Shown: one piece after another, positions 8,997 through 19,589 of the stretch
How positions within the stretch are numbered: position 1 is the first letter of the stretch
Layout of the letters: every line of letters begins with the position of its first letter
DNA from: Hirsutella rhossiliensis
Taxonomy: Eukaryota; Ascomycota; Sordariomycetes; Hypocreales; Ophiocordycipitaceae
Direction of reading: 5' to 3'
Assembly (NCBI RefSeq): GCF_020360975.1
Contig: NW_025408677.1
Coordinates: forward strand, 992,001 to 1,056,000
Length of the DNA: 64,000 nt
Position numbers and translations under genes: made by a program
The notes under the pieces: generated by a model
Told to the model about the DNA's origin: nothing
Databases searched by the model: none
The model's input: only the letters and a program-made list of their open reading frames with translations

Positions 8997-11213
8997 TCAA
9001 CCCCACCTCACCCGCGAGGTGGTAACTACGCACTGCGAACGGCCGTCCGCCCAAGAACGGCGCCCTGCACCCCTCGGCCCAACGCTCTCGTTGGAGACAC
9101 CGGGGGCACGCTTTGGCGGCCCACCACCGGCGGGGTCGGTTACAGATCCATCGGCGTCGCAAACCCATGCGCGTCGGTGCGTATCCTTCCCGACCCACGG
9201 ATTTCCAGGGCTCGCGTTCGTCCAGTAGTCCCTGTGCTCGGCCGCCCAAGGTGTCATGTCCCCTCCATAAGCCATTCGTCGGCTCGGCAGTCGGCGCCCA
9301 GATCCCGAACGCGGCTGGAACGGGGCCGGGGGGACGCGTATCCCAACCGGGTGGCATAACCTGGCCGCGCCGTCGTCGGACATCTGGTTGTGGTGTAGAT
9401 CGTACCACCAGCCTCGTTCCGCATCCCGACAGAAGTGCAACAACTCAAACCCACCGTCCCCGTGGCACATGTACACGAGGGATGGGAGCCCCTGCCGGTC
9501 GCAGTACGACCTCCCGTCCCAGCGGTCGCCCTTCGAGCCGGCCCCTACGCCCCACGGAGCAGCCGTGAGCGTTAGGTCGGCGGTGGAGTTCCCCACTCCT
9601 ACACCGACGTCTTGGACGGCCAGGTCGGGTCGAGGGTGACCGTACACGTGCCACCTGGAGCCTGTATAGCTGAACCACCCCCAATCGTGACGCTTGGGTC
9701 CGCCTTTCCCTTTCCCCCACCCGCGACCCGGCGCCCTGACGCTGGTGGGGCGGCAGTCGTGGAAGAGCCCAAGCCCCTCACGCCATGATATGCCCGGTTC
9801 CCCTGAGGTCCCACCGCAGAAGGAGGCATAAGTGAGGTGTCCGCCAGTCCAACACGCCAGGACTACGTAAGGCTTCCCGCCCGGCATGCAGGTAGTCTCC
9901 CATCCGGATATATCCCTGTCGGGGATCCGGTCTGCGCTTGATGTCGGCCCGTCGGCACACTCCTCCAGCTTCCGTGCCGGTCTTCCCCTGCTGCGGCGGC
10001 CCACCGGCACCGTGTCTGCCTCGAGCACAACCTTGCCCCCCACACACTCGAGGGGTTCGGGCGTGTCGTAGGGAAATGGAGCCCAGAGGTTGCGGCGCCC
10101 AACCGTGAAGGTCAGGTTAAGGGGCTCCTGATGTTTGTGTGAGTAGTCCACTCCGACGCTTGTTCCTAGCACGGGCAGTCCTCGGCCACTGGACCCGACC
10201 TTAGCATAACTGGCGCTTGGGACGCGCACCCCCAGCATGTGACAGTATCCGGCGGCCCCGAAGTCGGCCAGCTGGTTGCCGAACAAGTCATACCACCAGC
10301 CCCGTTCGGCATCTCTGCAATAGTGCGCGAGACTCGGCGCTCCGTCCAGATTGCACAAGTATACCATCGAAGGCAACCCCCGCATATCACAGTACGACTG
10401 CCCCCCGTGCTCCTGCACACCTTCATGGCCGCCCGCCAGAGCTTCCGCGGCCAGCCTGGCCCGATCGGCCTTGGATGGAACGTGAGCCTTCGGGCCGTGC
10501 ATGCCCCGGTCGCCCGATGGCCACCCGTAAGGCGTTGCTCGAGTCTCCGGTTGCACCAACCAACGGCGGACCGGTCCCGCGACTCCTTTCCCAACAATTC
10601 CGGGCGTGTAGCCCCTGTTAGGTCCCAGTACGTCCACTATCCCGCACCCGTATCCAATTCCGTGGCCGTCCGAGATTGCCCCATTCGGAGTACCCATAAT
10701 GACTGAGCCATTCACGGTGCAGATCGAAAAGTACCCCCAGCCACCGGGGATGGCACATGTCAACACGGCATAGGCGACTCCCGCGGCACTGCACGTGTGC
10801 TCCCACACCTTTGCGTCGTTCCACCACGAGTACACCGGAGTGGCGGGGGGCGCAACACCCCTGGCCAAGCCCACGAGCGCCAGCATGGCAACTACGCCCG
10901 TGATACGCCGCTTCCAGTCACCCGTCGCCGCACCGAAGGTGGCCCCGGGACCGCCGTGTACAACGAACTCCCTCGAAGCGATACCCGGCGGGGTTCGGTC
11001 GGCGCCAGACCGAACTGGAGTCCCATTCGCTTCCGGGGTACCGCCCCTACAGGCTTGCACGGGAGACCGCGCCCCAGTTCGTATAGCGCCGGGTGGCACC
11101 GCTACATCGTTCCCACTCCCCGGAATCCCCCCACCGCGGTGCTGGGTTTTCACTCGACAGGTAGGCCCTTGGCCGACCCTCTCACCAGATCGCGGGTAGG
11201 ACTCGATTGTCAT
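8997..11213 (-). CDS. Four-module cysteine-rich protein, probably secreted or membrane-anchored; family not recognised
   Basis: Unbroken 738-codon ORF. Four modules share one cysteine pattern, C-x11-C-x11-C-x20-24-C: residues 141-190, 275-324, 442-487 and 571-620. In all four, Gly is the fourth residue after the first Cys and again the fourth after the second Cys. Modules 2 and 4 are closest (both carry CRDAERGWWYDL) and modules 1 and 3 pair likewise, so the protein is a tandem duplication of a two-module unit. Between the copies many codon differences are synonymous, which supports real coding. The only hydrophobic stretch is residues 104-121, preceded by KRR; if translation starts at Met110 or from an upstream spliced exon it would act as a signal peptide or anchor. 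Residues 1-100 are Gly/Pro/Arg-rich and may be non-coding. N-x-S/T sites occur at 168, 366, 542, 666 and 708. The last about 90 residues lack a repeat counterpart and may follow an unseen intron. The island is GC-rich beside RIPped DNA. Function unknown; an effector-like or cell-surface role is only inferred. Confidence 0.75.
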   Translation of the reverse strand: MTIESYPRSGERVGQGPTCRVKTQHRGGGIPGSGNDVAVPPGAIRTGARSPVQACRGGTPEANGTPVRSGADRTPPGIASREFVVHGGPGATFGAATGDWKRRITGVVAMLALVGLARGVAPPATPVYSWWNDAKVWEHTCSAAGVAYAVLTCAIPGGWGYFSICTVNGSVIMGTPNGAISDGHGIGYGCGIVDVLGPNRGYTPGIVGKGVAGPVRRWLVQPETRATPYGWPSGDRGMHGPKAHVPSKADRARLAAEALAGGHEGVQEHGGQSYCDMRGLPSMVYLCNLDGAPSLAHYCRDAERGWWYDLFGNQLADFGAAGYCHMLGVRVPSASYAKVGSSGRGLPVLGTSVGVDYSHKHQEPLNLTFTVGRRNLWAPFPYDTPEPLECVGGKVVLEADTVPVGRRSRGRPARKLEECADGPTSSADRIPDRDISGWETTCMPGGKPYVVLACWTGGHLTYASFCGGTSGEPGISWREGLGLFHDCRPTSVRAPGRGWGKGKGGPKRHDWGWFSYTGSRWHVYGHPRPDLAVQDVGVGVGNSTADLTLTAAPWGVGAGSKGDRWDGRSYCDRQGLPSLVYMCHGDGGFELLHFCRDAERGWWYDLHHNQMSDDGAARLCHPVGIRVPPAPFQPRSGSGRRLPSRRMAYGGDMTPWAAEHRDYWTNASPGNPWVGKDTHRRAWVCDADGSVTDPAGGGPPKRAPGVSNESVGPRGAGRRSWADGRSQCVVTTSRVRWG

Positions 11214-11939
11214 CTCGTCGCTTCTTGGTCGCTTTTCCGTAAATCTTTAGGCGTTCACCTTAATTACTAACCTATGAAAAAGAGGTAAAACTAGGTGATA
11301 TTTGTGCCATTTAAGGAGCTTAAGGTCCTATATTTCAAAGAATTTTAGATAAGCGGTTTCTTAAAGTCCGAATCCAATACTTAAGCTGTCTTAATTGAAA
11401 GTAGATGACAGGCAAAATACATCCGAAGCCTGCTGTTGATCATTCTTTATACTCGGAGAACTATGCGCTCTCTTAGCTTAAGCAGGCGTCTTACTTGGCA
11501 TAGAACGGACGTCTAGTTCCGACAATTTTTGCAACAGCGTTAGTAGTAGGGAGAATACCTAGAATAAAGGCTAGTAATAACGCTAGAGGGTTTTAAGAGT
11601 AGTCTATCTATATCGAACATACTAGTTAGCGAATAAAGAAAAGATTAGCACAGTTTGGAATGCCGAGGCGAGGAGGCTGCTAGGTAACGGAGGGACAACG
11701 TCTATAGAAGTAAGAATCTTAATTAGCGGGCTATCTAAAATGGTAAAGGCGGAGCCTAACCTAAGGTGACATGGATTAAGGAATGTGATATTAGCTAAAA
11801 AGGAATGTGATATTAGCCAAAATTTGCTTGCTTAGCAGAAGCCCCGGGATGGCTCCGGACAGACAGGTTCGGACAGACAGATTACAGAGATTATCGCGCT
11901 AAGCATGGGTTAAAGGCCATCGCGCCTCGACTACAGCCC
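11214..11939. other. Upstream region of the cysteine-rich gene, no gene seen
   Basis: Moderate GC, lightly TA-biased in places. It contains two short tandem repeats: about 20 bases twice at 11,778-11,820 (ggaatgtgatattagc units) and cggacagacag twice at 11,856-11,880. The promoter of the minus-strand gene should lie here, but no clear TATA box was identified. Confidence 0.4.
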
Positions 11940-12570
11940 AAATAGGATAACCGTCAATTGCCCCTTGCTAGGTGCGCGTCGCAATAAGAATCGCGTCCTT
12001 CAATTGACCAAGCTCAATGGAGATCGGTAGAGAACCAGTACCGCGACAGCCTCCATCAGTACCCTGCATTTCCAGCGGAACGACTCGTGCGGCCTGCCAC
12101 GTGAACCGCATTTGGCTTGCAGTCTAGGCCGTCGCGAGCATCCGGTTCGTACGATCGTAGGGCTCAGCTATTGCTAGGGCCATAAAGCCCTTCAAGTCCT
12201 CGTTATTCTAAGTTGGACCGTGTCTCGCTTGCGTACGTTAAGCTAGAACACACCTAGCTTTCTATGCATTGGGCTGTGGGCTGCGCACTCGCTAGTTCTG
12301 GCTGAGCGGCCTTTTGCTCGGCTCGACCACATTGCACCCCTATCTACGGTGATGCCCTGGGTTCGCGCATCTATCGCAGGTCTCCGGCTTCTTGCATAAG
12401 AACGCCTGGTGGCCAAGTCTTGACAGTTATAGCACGGCCCCGGCTCCTTGCGCGGCTTCTTTGACCCCTCTGTAGTTCGTTTTCGTCCCTGTATATGATC
12501 TCGGCAAGCTCTGCGTTCCGTGCCTCTCTCACGACTGCCGCGCACCTCCACGCTTCACGACCTACATTTG
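11940..12570 (-). pseudogene. Tad1-like LINE relic: end of ORF1 (zinc knuckles) and start of ORF2 (endonuclease)
   Basis: On the minus strand 12,440-12,345 encodes two consecutive retroviral-type zinc knuckles (PCYNCQ, then after a one-base frame change GHQAFLCKKPETC and CDRCANPGHH), the usual end of ORF1 in fungal Tad/I-clade LINEs. About 100 bases downstream comes LNVRKRDTVQ (about 12,245-12,205), then LKGFMALAIAEPY (about 12,195-12,155), the characteristic opening of the ORF2 apurinic-type endonuclease. Frames then decay through indels and a few stops. No RT domain follows, so the copy is truncated. It is not RIPped, unlike nearly every other repeat here. Confidence 0.65.
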
Positions 12571-13773
12571 CCCTTATCTCGCCCTCAACTGCTTGCCGTG
12601 TCTCTCTCTCTTACCTGTTCTCTGCCTCTGTTCCGGTCTTTAACTTGTGGCGTGTCGATGGTGCAGCAGGTATAGCGTGTCGCTGAAGGATGATGTCGCG
12701 CGCGTTGATGGGATGCGCACCTCTAGTACGCCAAGAGAAACGACAATCAAGGGTCCAAGAATCCGCTATCAGGGCAAAGAACTGTTCGCTATCGGGATAG
12801 TGACATTCTTCATATTTCGCCGGCCCCTAGATTAGATCTATAATTTTCTAATCAAGCGTTGCAGCACCTCTGTCCGAGCTTATTTGTGCGACGATCCTTC
12901 AAAGAGCGGGCGGTATACAACCTCTTTATGGGCAATTGGCATAGTTAGAGGACGGCGAGTTCATTAAAGGGTCAGGTATCTGCGGTCCAGCCGGCGACGG
13001 AACCGGCCTGCTCTATTAAAGAACCCGAAAGCTGCTAAATAGCGCCCCCTTTCATCCGAGATCTTTGCCCAGCCCAATTCGATTTTTTTTTCTAAGCTTA
13101 TATAGGACCGTCGAGCTATGGGGTGGCTTTATATTCGTTTTCGTTTTCGGTCGTCGACGGCAACGGTAGATGTCTGCGTCACTCAGGGTTCCCGAAGCCG
13201 TTGTTCCCTAGCGCAGAGAATCATCGATTCGTCGAGGAAGCGAATCTCGATTCCCACTTAGGCCAACATTCTTGCCTGTAATCGTAGCGGGGATAGATAC
13301 AGGCGTCATCAACCTATGCGAGCAGTTTCTCGTACCCAGGTAAATTAGGTCATCGTCCGCTTGTAGCATTTTAAAACTCGGAGGCCTCGGTGCGTTTGAC
13401 GTTGGTGAATACAGGGCGTCATCGTCGTGTTTAATGTAGGTAAAAACAAAGGAGCCGAAGGTAGGTGTAACGGGTTGGGATACCTAGGGGATGGCTAGGC
13501 AGAGGGTGCGGGGCGCGTTGTGGTTACGATAGTGTCGAAGTATTCGTAGCTATACTAGACAAAGGAAGAGGGCGAAAGGAAGTGGGAGACGTGAGGTCTC
13601 GGAGTCGTCTGTGAGAAAGACCAGGAGCCGAAACTTGCATAGCCAAACCGCGTCCTTCGGAACGCCCTTCAGCAACGTTACTTTCAGGTACACGCGCATG
13701 CACTTTCAGTTGCAAGTAGCTTATATCAGCTGCCATCAACACTTCTTATCGAGAGTGCCAACCAGGCTGATGT
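12571..13773. other. GC-normal spacer, no gene seen
   Basis: The part just right of the LINE relic may be further decayed ORF1 (minus strand, about 12,571-12,700). The rest has only short ORFs without repeats or domains. A run of acttttcg-like T-rich words near 13,135-13,155 and a purine-rich stretch near 13,555-13,590 are the only compositional features. Confidence 0.4.
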
Positions 13774-14249
13774 TCTCGCGAAGAGAGATGCGAGAAGTGC
13801 ATGTAAAATGCACGAAGGTGAAATTAGAAGTAAGGGGTCGGACAGGCAGAGCAGAGATGTTTGATTCTTGCGGGGGCAGCAATTGCGGCAGGGGAGTGAT
13901 TGTTGTATTGCCTTAATTGTCCTTCTTTCCTCTATCCAACGCCCCTCTTTATACCCGTCTAGCATCTCAATTTACATAAAAAATCCTGCTTAAAGAAGCC
14001 ACTAATGTCCTCTTAACTACCGAGCTTTTTGCCGGTTTTCCCCTCCTTTCTAGCCGTTGCCGGCATATCTGTCTTATCTCTCGCTACCTCTATAGGAAGC
14101 TATCGCTACTTTTGCTTCCCCTCTTGCCCCTACCCTCCTCTCTACACCTCCTTTTAGCTCCTTCTTCTAAACCGGTTTTTTAGCTTCCTAGGTCCCTCTT
14201 ACTAAGGGATATCTCCGAGAACTACGAAATCAGGCTACGCTTCGCGATA
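13774..14249 (-). repeat. 3' LTR of Copia-5
   Basis: Aligns end to end with the 486-bp Copia-1 LTR at 50,361-50,846. Begins (plus strand) tctcgcgaag and ends ttcgcgata. Mutation load rises from left to right. Confidence 0.8.
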
Positions 14250-16751
14250 CACCCCCTTAGCTATAGCCTGCCCTTATAGAGAGGGTAAAGCTAAATAACT
14301 AGGTCGGTGAGCGTATAGAGGAGGTCTTAGTCTATACTTATCCCCTACTCGAGAAATCCGGGTTTTAGCCCCGGGCTCTTTTAGACCTACTTTAGGAAAA
14401 GGGGCCTAAGGAGGAAATTAAGTCCTATAAGAAAGGGGGGCTTCTCTAAGGATAAGTCCTTAAAAAGGGGGCCTTTAAGAAGAATAAGTCCTAATTAAGT
14501 TAGGGGCCCTCCTTTAAGATAAGTCTTAGTTCTTCTCTTTAGCTATAGACTTTACTTTCTCGTATATGCTATTAGCTCCTCTCGTAGACTCTTAAGGCGG
14601 GCCTCTAAGGATAGCTTCTTACGGACGTCTTCTAGCTTAATTTACTATAAAAAGATAGCTAGCTTCTACTTTAGTAGGGGCTTTATAAGACCGTTAGCTT
14701 TTATCGTTACTATTAGAACCTAATAAACGGAAATAAGTCCCTTTTAGGCTTCTTAGCGTAACTAATACTAATAGATATCGATATACTATAGCTAGGTTAA
14801 TAGCTTACTATTTTCTATAAGAATTTATATAGTTTATATATTATCGTATTCTATAGATAATAGGGTCGGAATTTATAGTTATAGATATATTAGTAGCTAG
14901 CTAGGGAAAATCGCTTCTTTTAACGCTTTTAAAAGAGTTAGTAGCTCTACCTTTATACTAAAGGTTATAATAGTAGCTTACTATAAAGCTTTTTAGGTAA
15001 TAGTTCCTCTTTAAAGGGATATAATATACCTTTATAAGCTCTTTCTATCTAAGGAATTATTTATAAAGGACGAATCGCTTAAATAGAGGAAGATTTTAGT
15101 AGCTAGTTTCCTTCCCTACCCTTCTAAGCGTAGACTATATAATCTCGTTAAATAAAGATAAAGGATAGCTTGGTCTACTACTTCTTAGTGCCTAGGGCTA
15201 GGATTTTAGTTATTCCTAGCTAGCTAGGAGACCGTAAAAGAGATATCTAGTCTAGTTAAAATAGCTAAAAAGTATAAGGAGCCTACCTTTTATTAATATT
15301 AGTGTTTCTCTTACTCCCTAGCTTAAAAGGACGGATTAAGTAAAAGCTCTTTATTTAATATAGGCATAAAGGGAAGCTTATTATTAAGGGAATTAAGAAG
15401 GAATTTATAAGCGACCTTATTAATAGAAGCGTCCTAAGTAAGCTAGATAGTTTATTCGGATCTATTTTAAAGGATTTATATCCCTAGGAACTACTTTAGC
15501 TCCCTTAGCTTAGTTATCTTATACCTTTATTATAAGCCTTATATAGCCTTCTTAGTAGTTACTTCTTCCTCTTTTAAGTAGGCCTAGATAATATTATCGA
15601 TATAAAAAAAGACTATAATTTTACCCTTTTATATTATATATAGTTCCTAAAGGACTTTCTTAAAGCCTAGGGCTTTAAGGGAACCTATTAATACTATTAC
15701 TAAAAAAAGGGTAATCTTTATAGTCTATATAGAGCTTTCCTAAGCTATAAAACCTTTCTTAGTTATTAGAAACCAAGTAGAAGGTATATATAAATAACTT
15801 CTTCTTCCTTAAGTAAGTAGTTAATAAAAGCGTTAACTATATTTATTTAATTAAGTTTAAGGTCGAATTCTATTACTATGGCTATAAGGGTTTAAAAAGA
15901 TATCCTTACTAAGGTAGTCGCCTTAGTAAGTAGATCCCCCTTTTCCTATTAATTCCTATAGATAACTAGCTAGGCCTTATACTTTTAAAGGAAGCTATAT
16001 CTATTAGTCTTATAGATAAAGACCTACTTATAGCTAAGGACTTATTTTCCTCTTACCTTTTCCTTAAGGACCTCTTTAAAAGACCCTATTTCTTTATATA
16101 AAGCTAGATAGTCTTTCTAGGCCTAGAAAAACTAGTTTTTATAAGGGTATCTTTCTAGCTACTTTTAGTTTACTAGTAGGTCTAAGAGGTCTCTTTTATA
16201 TACCTTCCTTATTAATAAAGGCTTAAAAAGCCGGCCTACTATAAATACTCCGTAGGAACTATCTTTTATAAGCGTTAGATAGAAGTTAGAAAAACGATCG
16301 AAATAAGGGAGAGGTTAGTCTTTTTTAATAACTATATTAGGCCCTATACCTTCCTTTACTTTTTAAAGTATAGATAAAAAGGCAGCTAGGTAATCCTTTA
16401 AGAGAGGTGCCTTTATTACCTATTTAAGGGTTAAGATAGAAAGACTAATAAAAAAAGCTACTTCTATATCTTCTTTTTATTTTATAAGAGGAAGTATAGG
16501 TAGGTAGGCGTATTCTAGCTTTACCGCTTTCTTATAGTCTCTATCTTTATTTAGATTATTTAATTTAATAGCTTCCTCTTCTTTAAAGTTAGCGTTATCT
16601 TTAACTACTTTAATATTAGTTTCTTTTTCTATTTCCTTTTCTAAGACCTCTTCTTAAGACTATTAAGAAAGGGGGATTTAAATCTTTTAAATTAGCTAAT
16701 ATTATAAGAGTAAGAAGGGCTATTAATCCTTCTTTTAATTTAAGAAGCTAG
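13774..16751 (-). mobile_element. Copia-5: 5'-truncated Ty1/copia element
   Basis: A 476-bp 3' LTR (13,774-14,249) is followed by RNase H, RT and part of the integrase region, colinear with Copia-1 at 45,063-47,530. The element stops at 16,751 in the integrase region, where a gag-only element has inserted (expected duplication gctag at 16,747-16,751). The remainder of Copia-5 is not found on the other side. All reading frames are destroyed by RIP. The left half of the LTR is scarcely mutated, while the body is heavily RIPped. Confidence 0.75.
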
Positions 16752-17114
16752 TATTATAAAGTAAGTAAAGGTATAGGCTTAGGTACGGTCTATTAAGAGA
16801 AGGTTAATAATCTATAAAAAGAAAAAAGAAGAAAAGTATAGGCCTAGCTTATATAAGCGCGGAGGTAGCTTATATATAGACTTAGCCTAGACCTTAATCT
16901 AGGTCTATATAAGGTAAAAGCCCTTATATTATACCCTTACCTAGCTTTTAAAGAGGCGCGCTTTTAAATAATACTTAATACCTCGCTTAAGGGGATAGAA
17001 CCTTTATATAGACTATATACGCTTAGTTATAGAAAAAACGTTAGTAAATAATATATAATACCCTCTTAAGCGAGCCTTTTAAATAAACTATATTATTAAT
17101 AAGGGCCGCGCCTT
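16752..17114 (-). mobile_element. Gag-only LTR element, copy b (partial)
   Basis: A complete 177-bp LTR (16,752-16,928) is followed by about 185 bases identical in order to the 3' end of the internal region of copy a (compare 2,930 down to 2,757). The match breaks off at about 17,114, where a different sequence begins. It sits inside Copia-5. Confidence 0.7.
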
Positions 17115-17198
17115 ATAAGGGAATATATATTATAGTACGATTAGTTAAGTAGTAGATATAGCTAGAGGTACTACGCTATATATATTATATTCTCCTCG
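17115..17198 (+). repeat. Left arm of an 84-bp inverted repeat
   Basis: Matches the reverse complement of 31,654-31,737 over about 84 bases, allowing transitions. It abuts the truncated gag-only copy b. It may be the outer end of a second family-B LTR in opposite orientation or a true terminal inverted repeat of the 17.1-31.7 kb block. Confidence 0.55.
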
Positions 17199-17689
17199 TC
17201 GTAAGACTAAAGCTTATAAAAAGAGGGTTTTCTTCTCTTTTATTAAAGTAATAAGTAGTCTATAATATATAAGCGGGGTAGGTATAATTCCCTACTAATA
17301 CCCTATTAATATATTAGTACTATATACCTAAGTGCTTTATTAGCCTATACCTCTTAGTAGCGCTCTTATAATTATCTCCCCTCCTATATAAACGTCTTAG
17401 CTATATCTTTAATATATATTACTTTCGCTATACTATATATATTTAGTTAAGAAGAGAGGTAGTTTTAGTTATATATTGCGCGTATATACCTATAAAAGTA
17501 TATATTAGTCTATGCTTTATAACGTTAATAGTTATTATACTAGCGGTTACCGCTAAGTAACTATTATAGTATCGCTTATATATTAGCTATATAACTATAA
17601 TATAAAGAGCGTATATATATATCTCTTACTTCTTTTATTTTCTTTTCTTCTTTAACTCTTTTACTTATAATTATTATAGAGTTTTATGC
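17199..17689. other. Leader-like region before the plus-strand relic
   Basis: TA-rich. A TATA-like run (about 17,613-17,623) is followed by a pyrimidine tract (about 17,624-17,665) directly upstream of the decayed plus-strand coding block, the usual arrangement of a fungal core promoter. Confidence 0.35.
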
Positions 17690-19330
17690 CCTTTTTTTAT
17701 TAATCCCTTATACCTTTTTATATTACTTTTTATCGACGATTTATTAACGATAATACCTTTTATACTAAAGAAGATAAAGAACTATAACGCCGATTTCCTA
17801 TACTATATATAAGAGTAGGTAGCGGCGGGTTTACCTTTAAAGTATAAGCGATCGGCTTAAAAGTCTTATAGTAACGCTAGTTCCCTTTTAGCGAAGAAAG
17901 CTAAGAAAGGTATAAGGGAATCCTAGTCTTAAGAGACTTTTAGTCTAGGACCTAACGTTAATAAGGGTTATGCCCTTATTACCTTATTAAATACCTTAAC
18001 TCTAACTACTAATAAGCTTACCTTTATAAGCTAGGAAACTTATAAGTTTATTACCCTTATTAGCGATATTAATACTAGTAAGGAGATTATACTTAAGCGC
18101 TCTTAGGTAAGTACTAATAACCTAGCTACTTTATCTTAATAGGGCGGCTGTAGCTAATAGGAGATTATTACCTAAGCCGCTCCTTAAAATAAGTAAGCTA
18201 ATATTAACGATAAGGCCTAGCTAAATAAGGGCTAAGACTATCTCGATACCTAGCTAAATAAGGGCTAAGATAATAATAATAGTAATAATAGAGATAGCCG
18301 CGACCTAACTCCTCCTATTAATAAACCTAAGAATAGTAGCGCTAGAAATAAAGGTACCTAAGTAGCGGTATAAGGCAGTCGCGCTCTTATAAAGAAGTAT
18401 ACTTAATTTAAGGCTAAAGCCCGCTTAGTTAGGGCCTATAGGGTTATTTCTTATAAGCTTTAATATATATATTATTTTAGGACGGTCGTTAAGAAGTATA
18501 GTACGACTAAGCCTAAGCTTATTAAGGTACTCTTAATTAGCTATATTTTCTTAGGGGTTTCCTTAATACGCTATAAGTAGTACTATAAATATACCGTAAC
18601 CTATAACTAAGTAAGTTTCCCTTTAACTTTAAATATTATAATTAATAAGCTAATCCTTCTTAAGGCTATTACTTTTATATTTAATAACTAGGCTAATATA
18701 ATCGCTATTATTAAGTACTTTTATAAGCTTAATAAGCTAAAGACTAGTAATAAGGATACTAAGGATAATAGCTTAAACGCGGGCATACTTATTTTTAAGG
18801 AGGCTAATTAGCGCTATCTCGCTATTATAGTATAGTATTTAACTAAGGCTTTCGACGCCGCTAAGATAGCTTATTATAAGTCCTTTAAGACTATAGGTAT
18901 ATAAAAGTCTACTATTATAAGTTTTATCCGACCTTTTTATTAGCGACCGCCTAATAATATACTAAGTTAAGTATACTAACTACTATATACTAATTAATAA
19001 GCGCTATAAGCTTATTATTTGCCTTAACCCCGCGCCTTTATTTAATATCGCTTATATAAGCTTAGAGTACTAAGCCTAGGAATCTTAGTTAAAACTCTAC
19101 TTTATTAATAGCGATATAGGCTATACTTTATAGTAATACGCCTTATTATTTACTAAGGCCGAAGTAAGTACTATACTAATAAAGATAGGTCTCGATATAA
19201 AGGATAAAGAAGGAGCGGAGGATAAGGTAGTTTTAGTATTTTTAAAGGTATTTAGTATAGTAAAGAAAGCGCCTTAGTTAGTTCCCGCTATACTAATAAA
19301 AAAAAGGGTAGTTAGAAGTAATAGATAAGT
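17690..19330 (+). pseudogene. RIP-degraded plus-strand coding block, antisense to chromovirus B pol; unidentified
   Basis: One plus-strand frame can be followed for about 540 codons with interruptions almost only at TAG/TAA in Gln/Trp context, and with amino-acid composition of a soluble protein: a charged N-terminal part, an Asn/Asp-rich linker with a repeated LNKGQD-type unit near 18,215-18,275, then a helical C-terminal part. No zinc knuckle, protease or polymerase motif was seen and it does not resemble the family-B gag at 30.8-31.6 kb. It lies just 3' of the chromovirus B chromodomain, in antisense, the same position as the antisense ORF of chromovirus A. Function unknown. Confidence 0.4.
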
Positions 19331-19589
19331 TTTATCTTTCTTTTATTTAGTTATAACTATCCTTTTCTCCTTTATTATTAAGGTCTTAATAAAGTTATAG
19401 TTTAGTTTTATTTTCCTTAATAATATTTAATAGGTAGTATAGATAGTTTTCCTTTATTCTCTTATTTTATTATTTTATATATAGTTATAAGACGTTTAAG
19501 CGTACTAATATATTAATAAGTTAGTAGCGATTTAGTAGGGATTTATTACCGATTTAATAGCGTCTCCCTACGCTAGTAAGTTTCTCTAC

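Noticed and set aside
8938..11270. About a dozen further ORFs on both strands over the cysteine-rich gene
   Set aside because: They are shadows of the 738-codon frame in GC-rich DNA; none carries the four-fold repeat.
13524..13965. Three short ORFs in the spacer and Copia-5 LTR
   Set aside because: They cross the LTR boundary at 13,774 and contain no recognisable domain.
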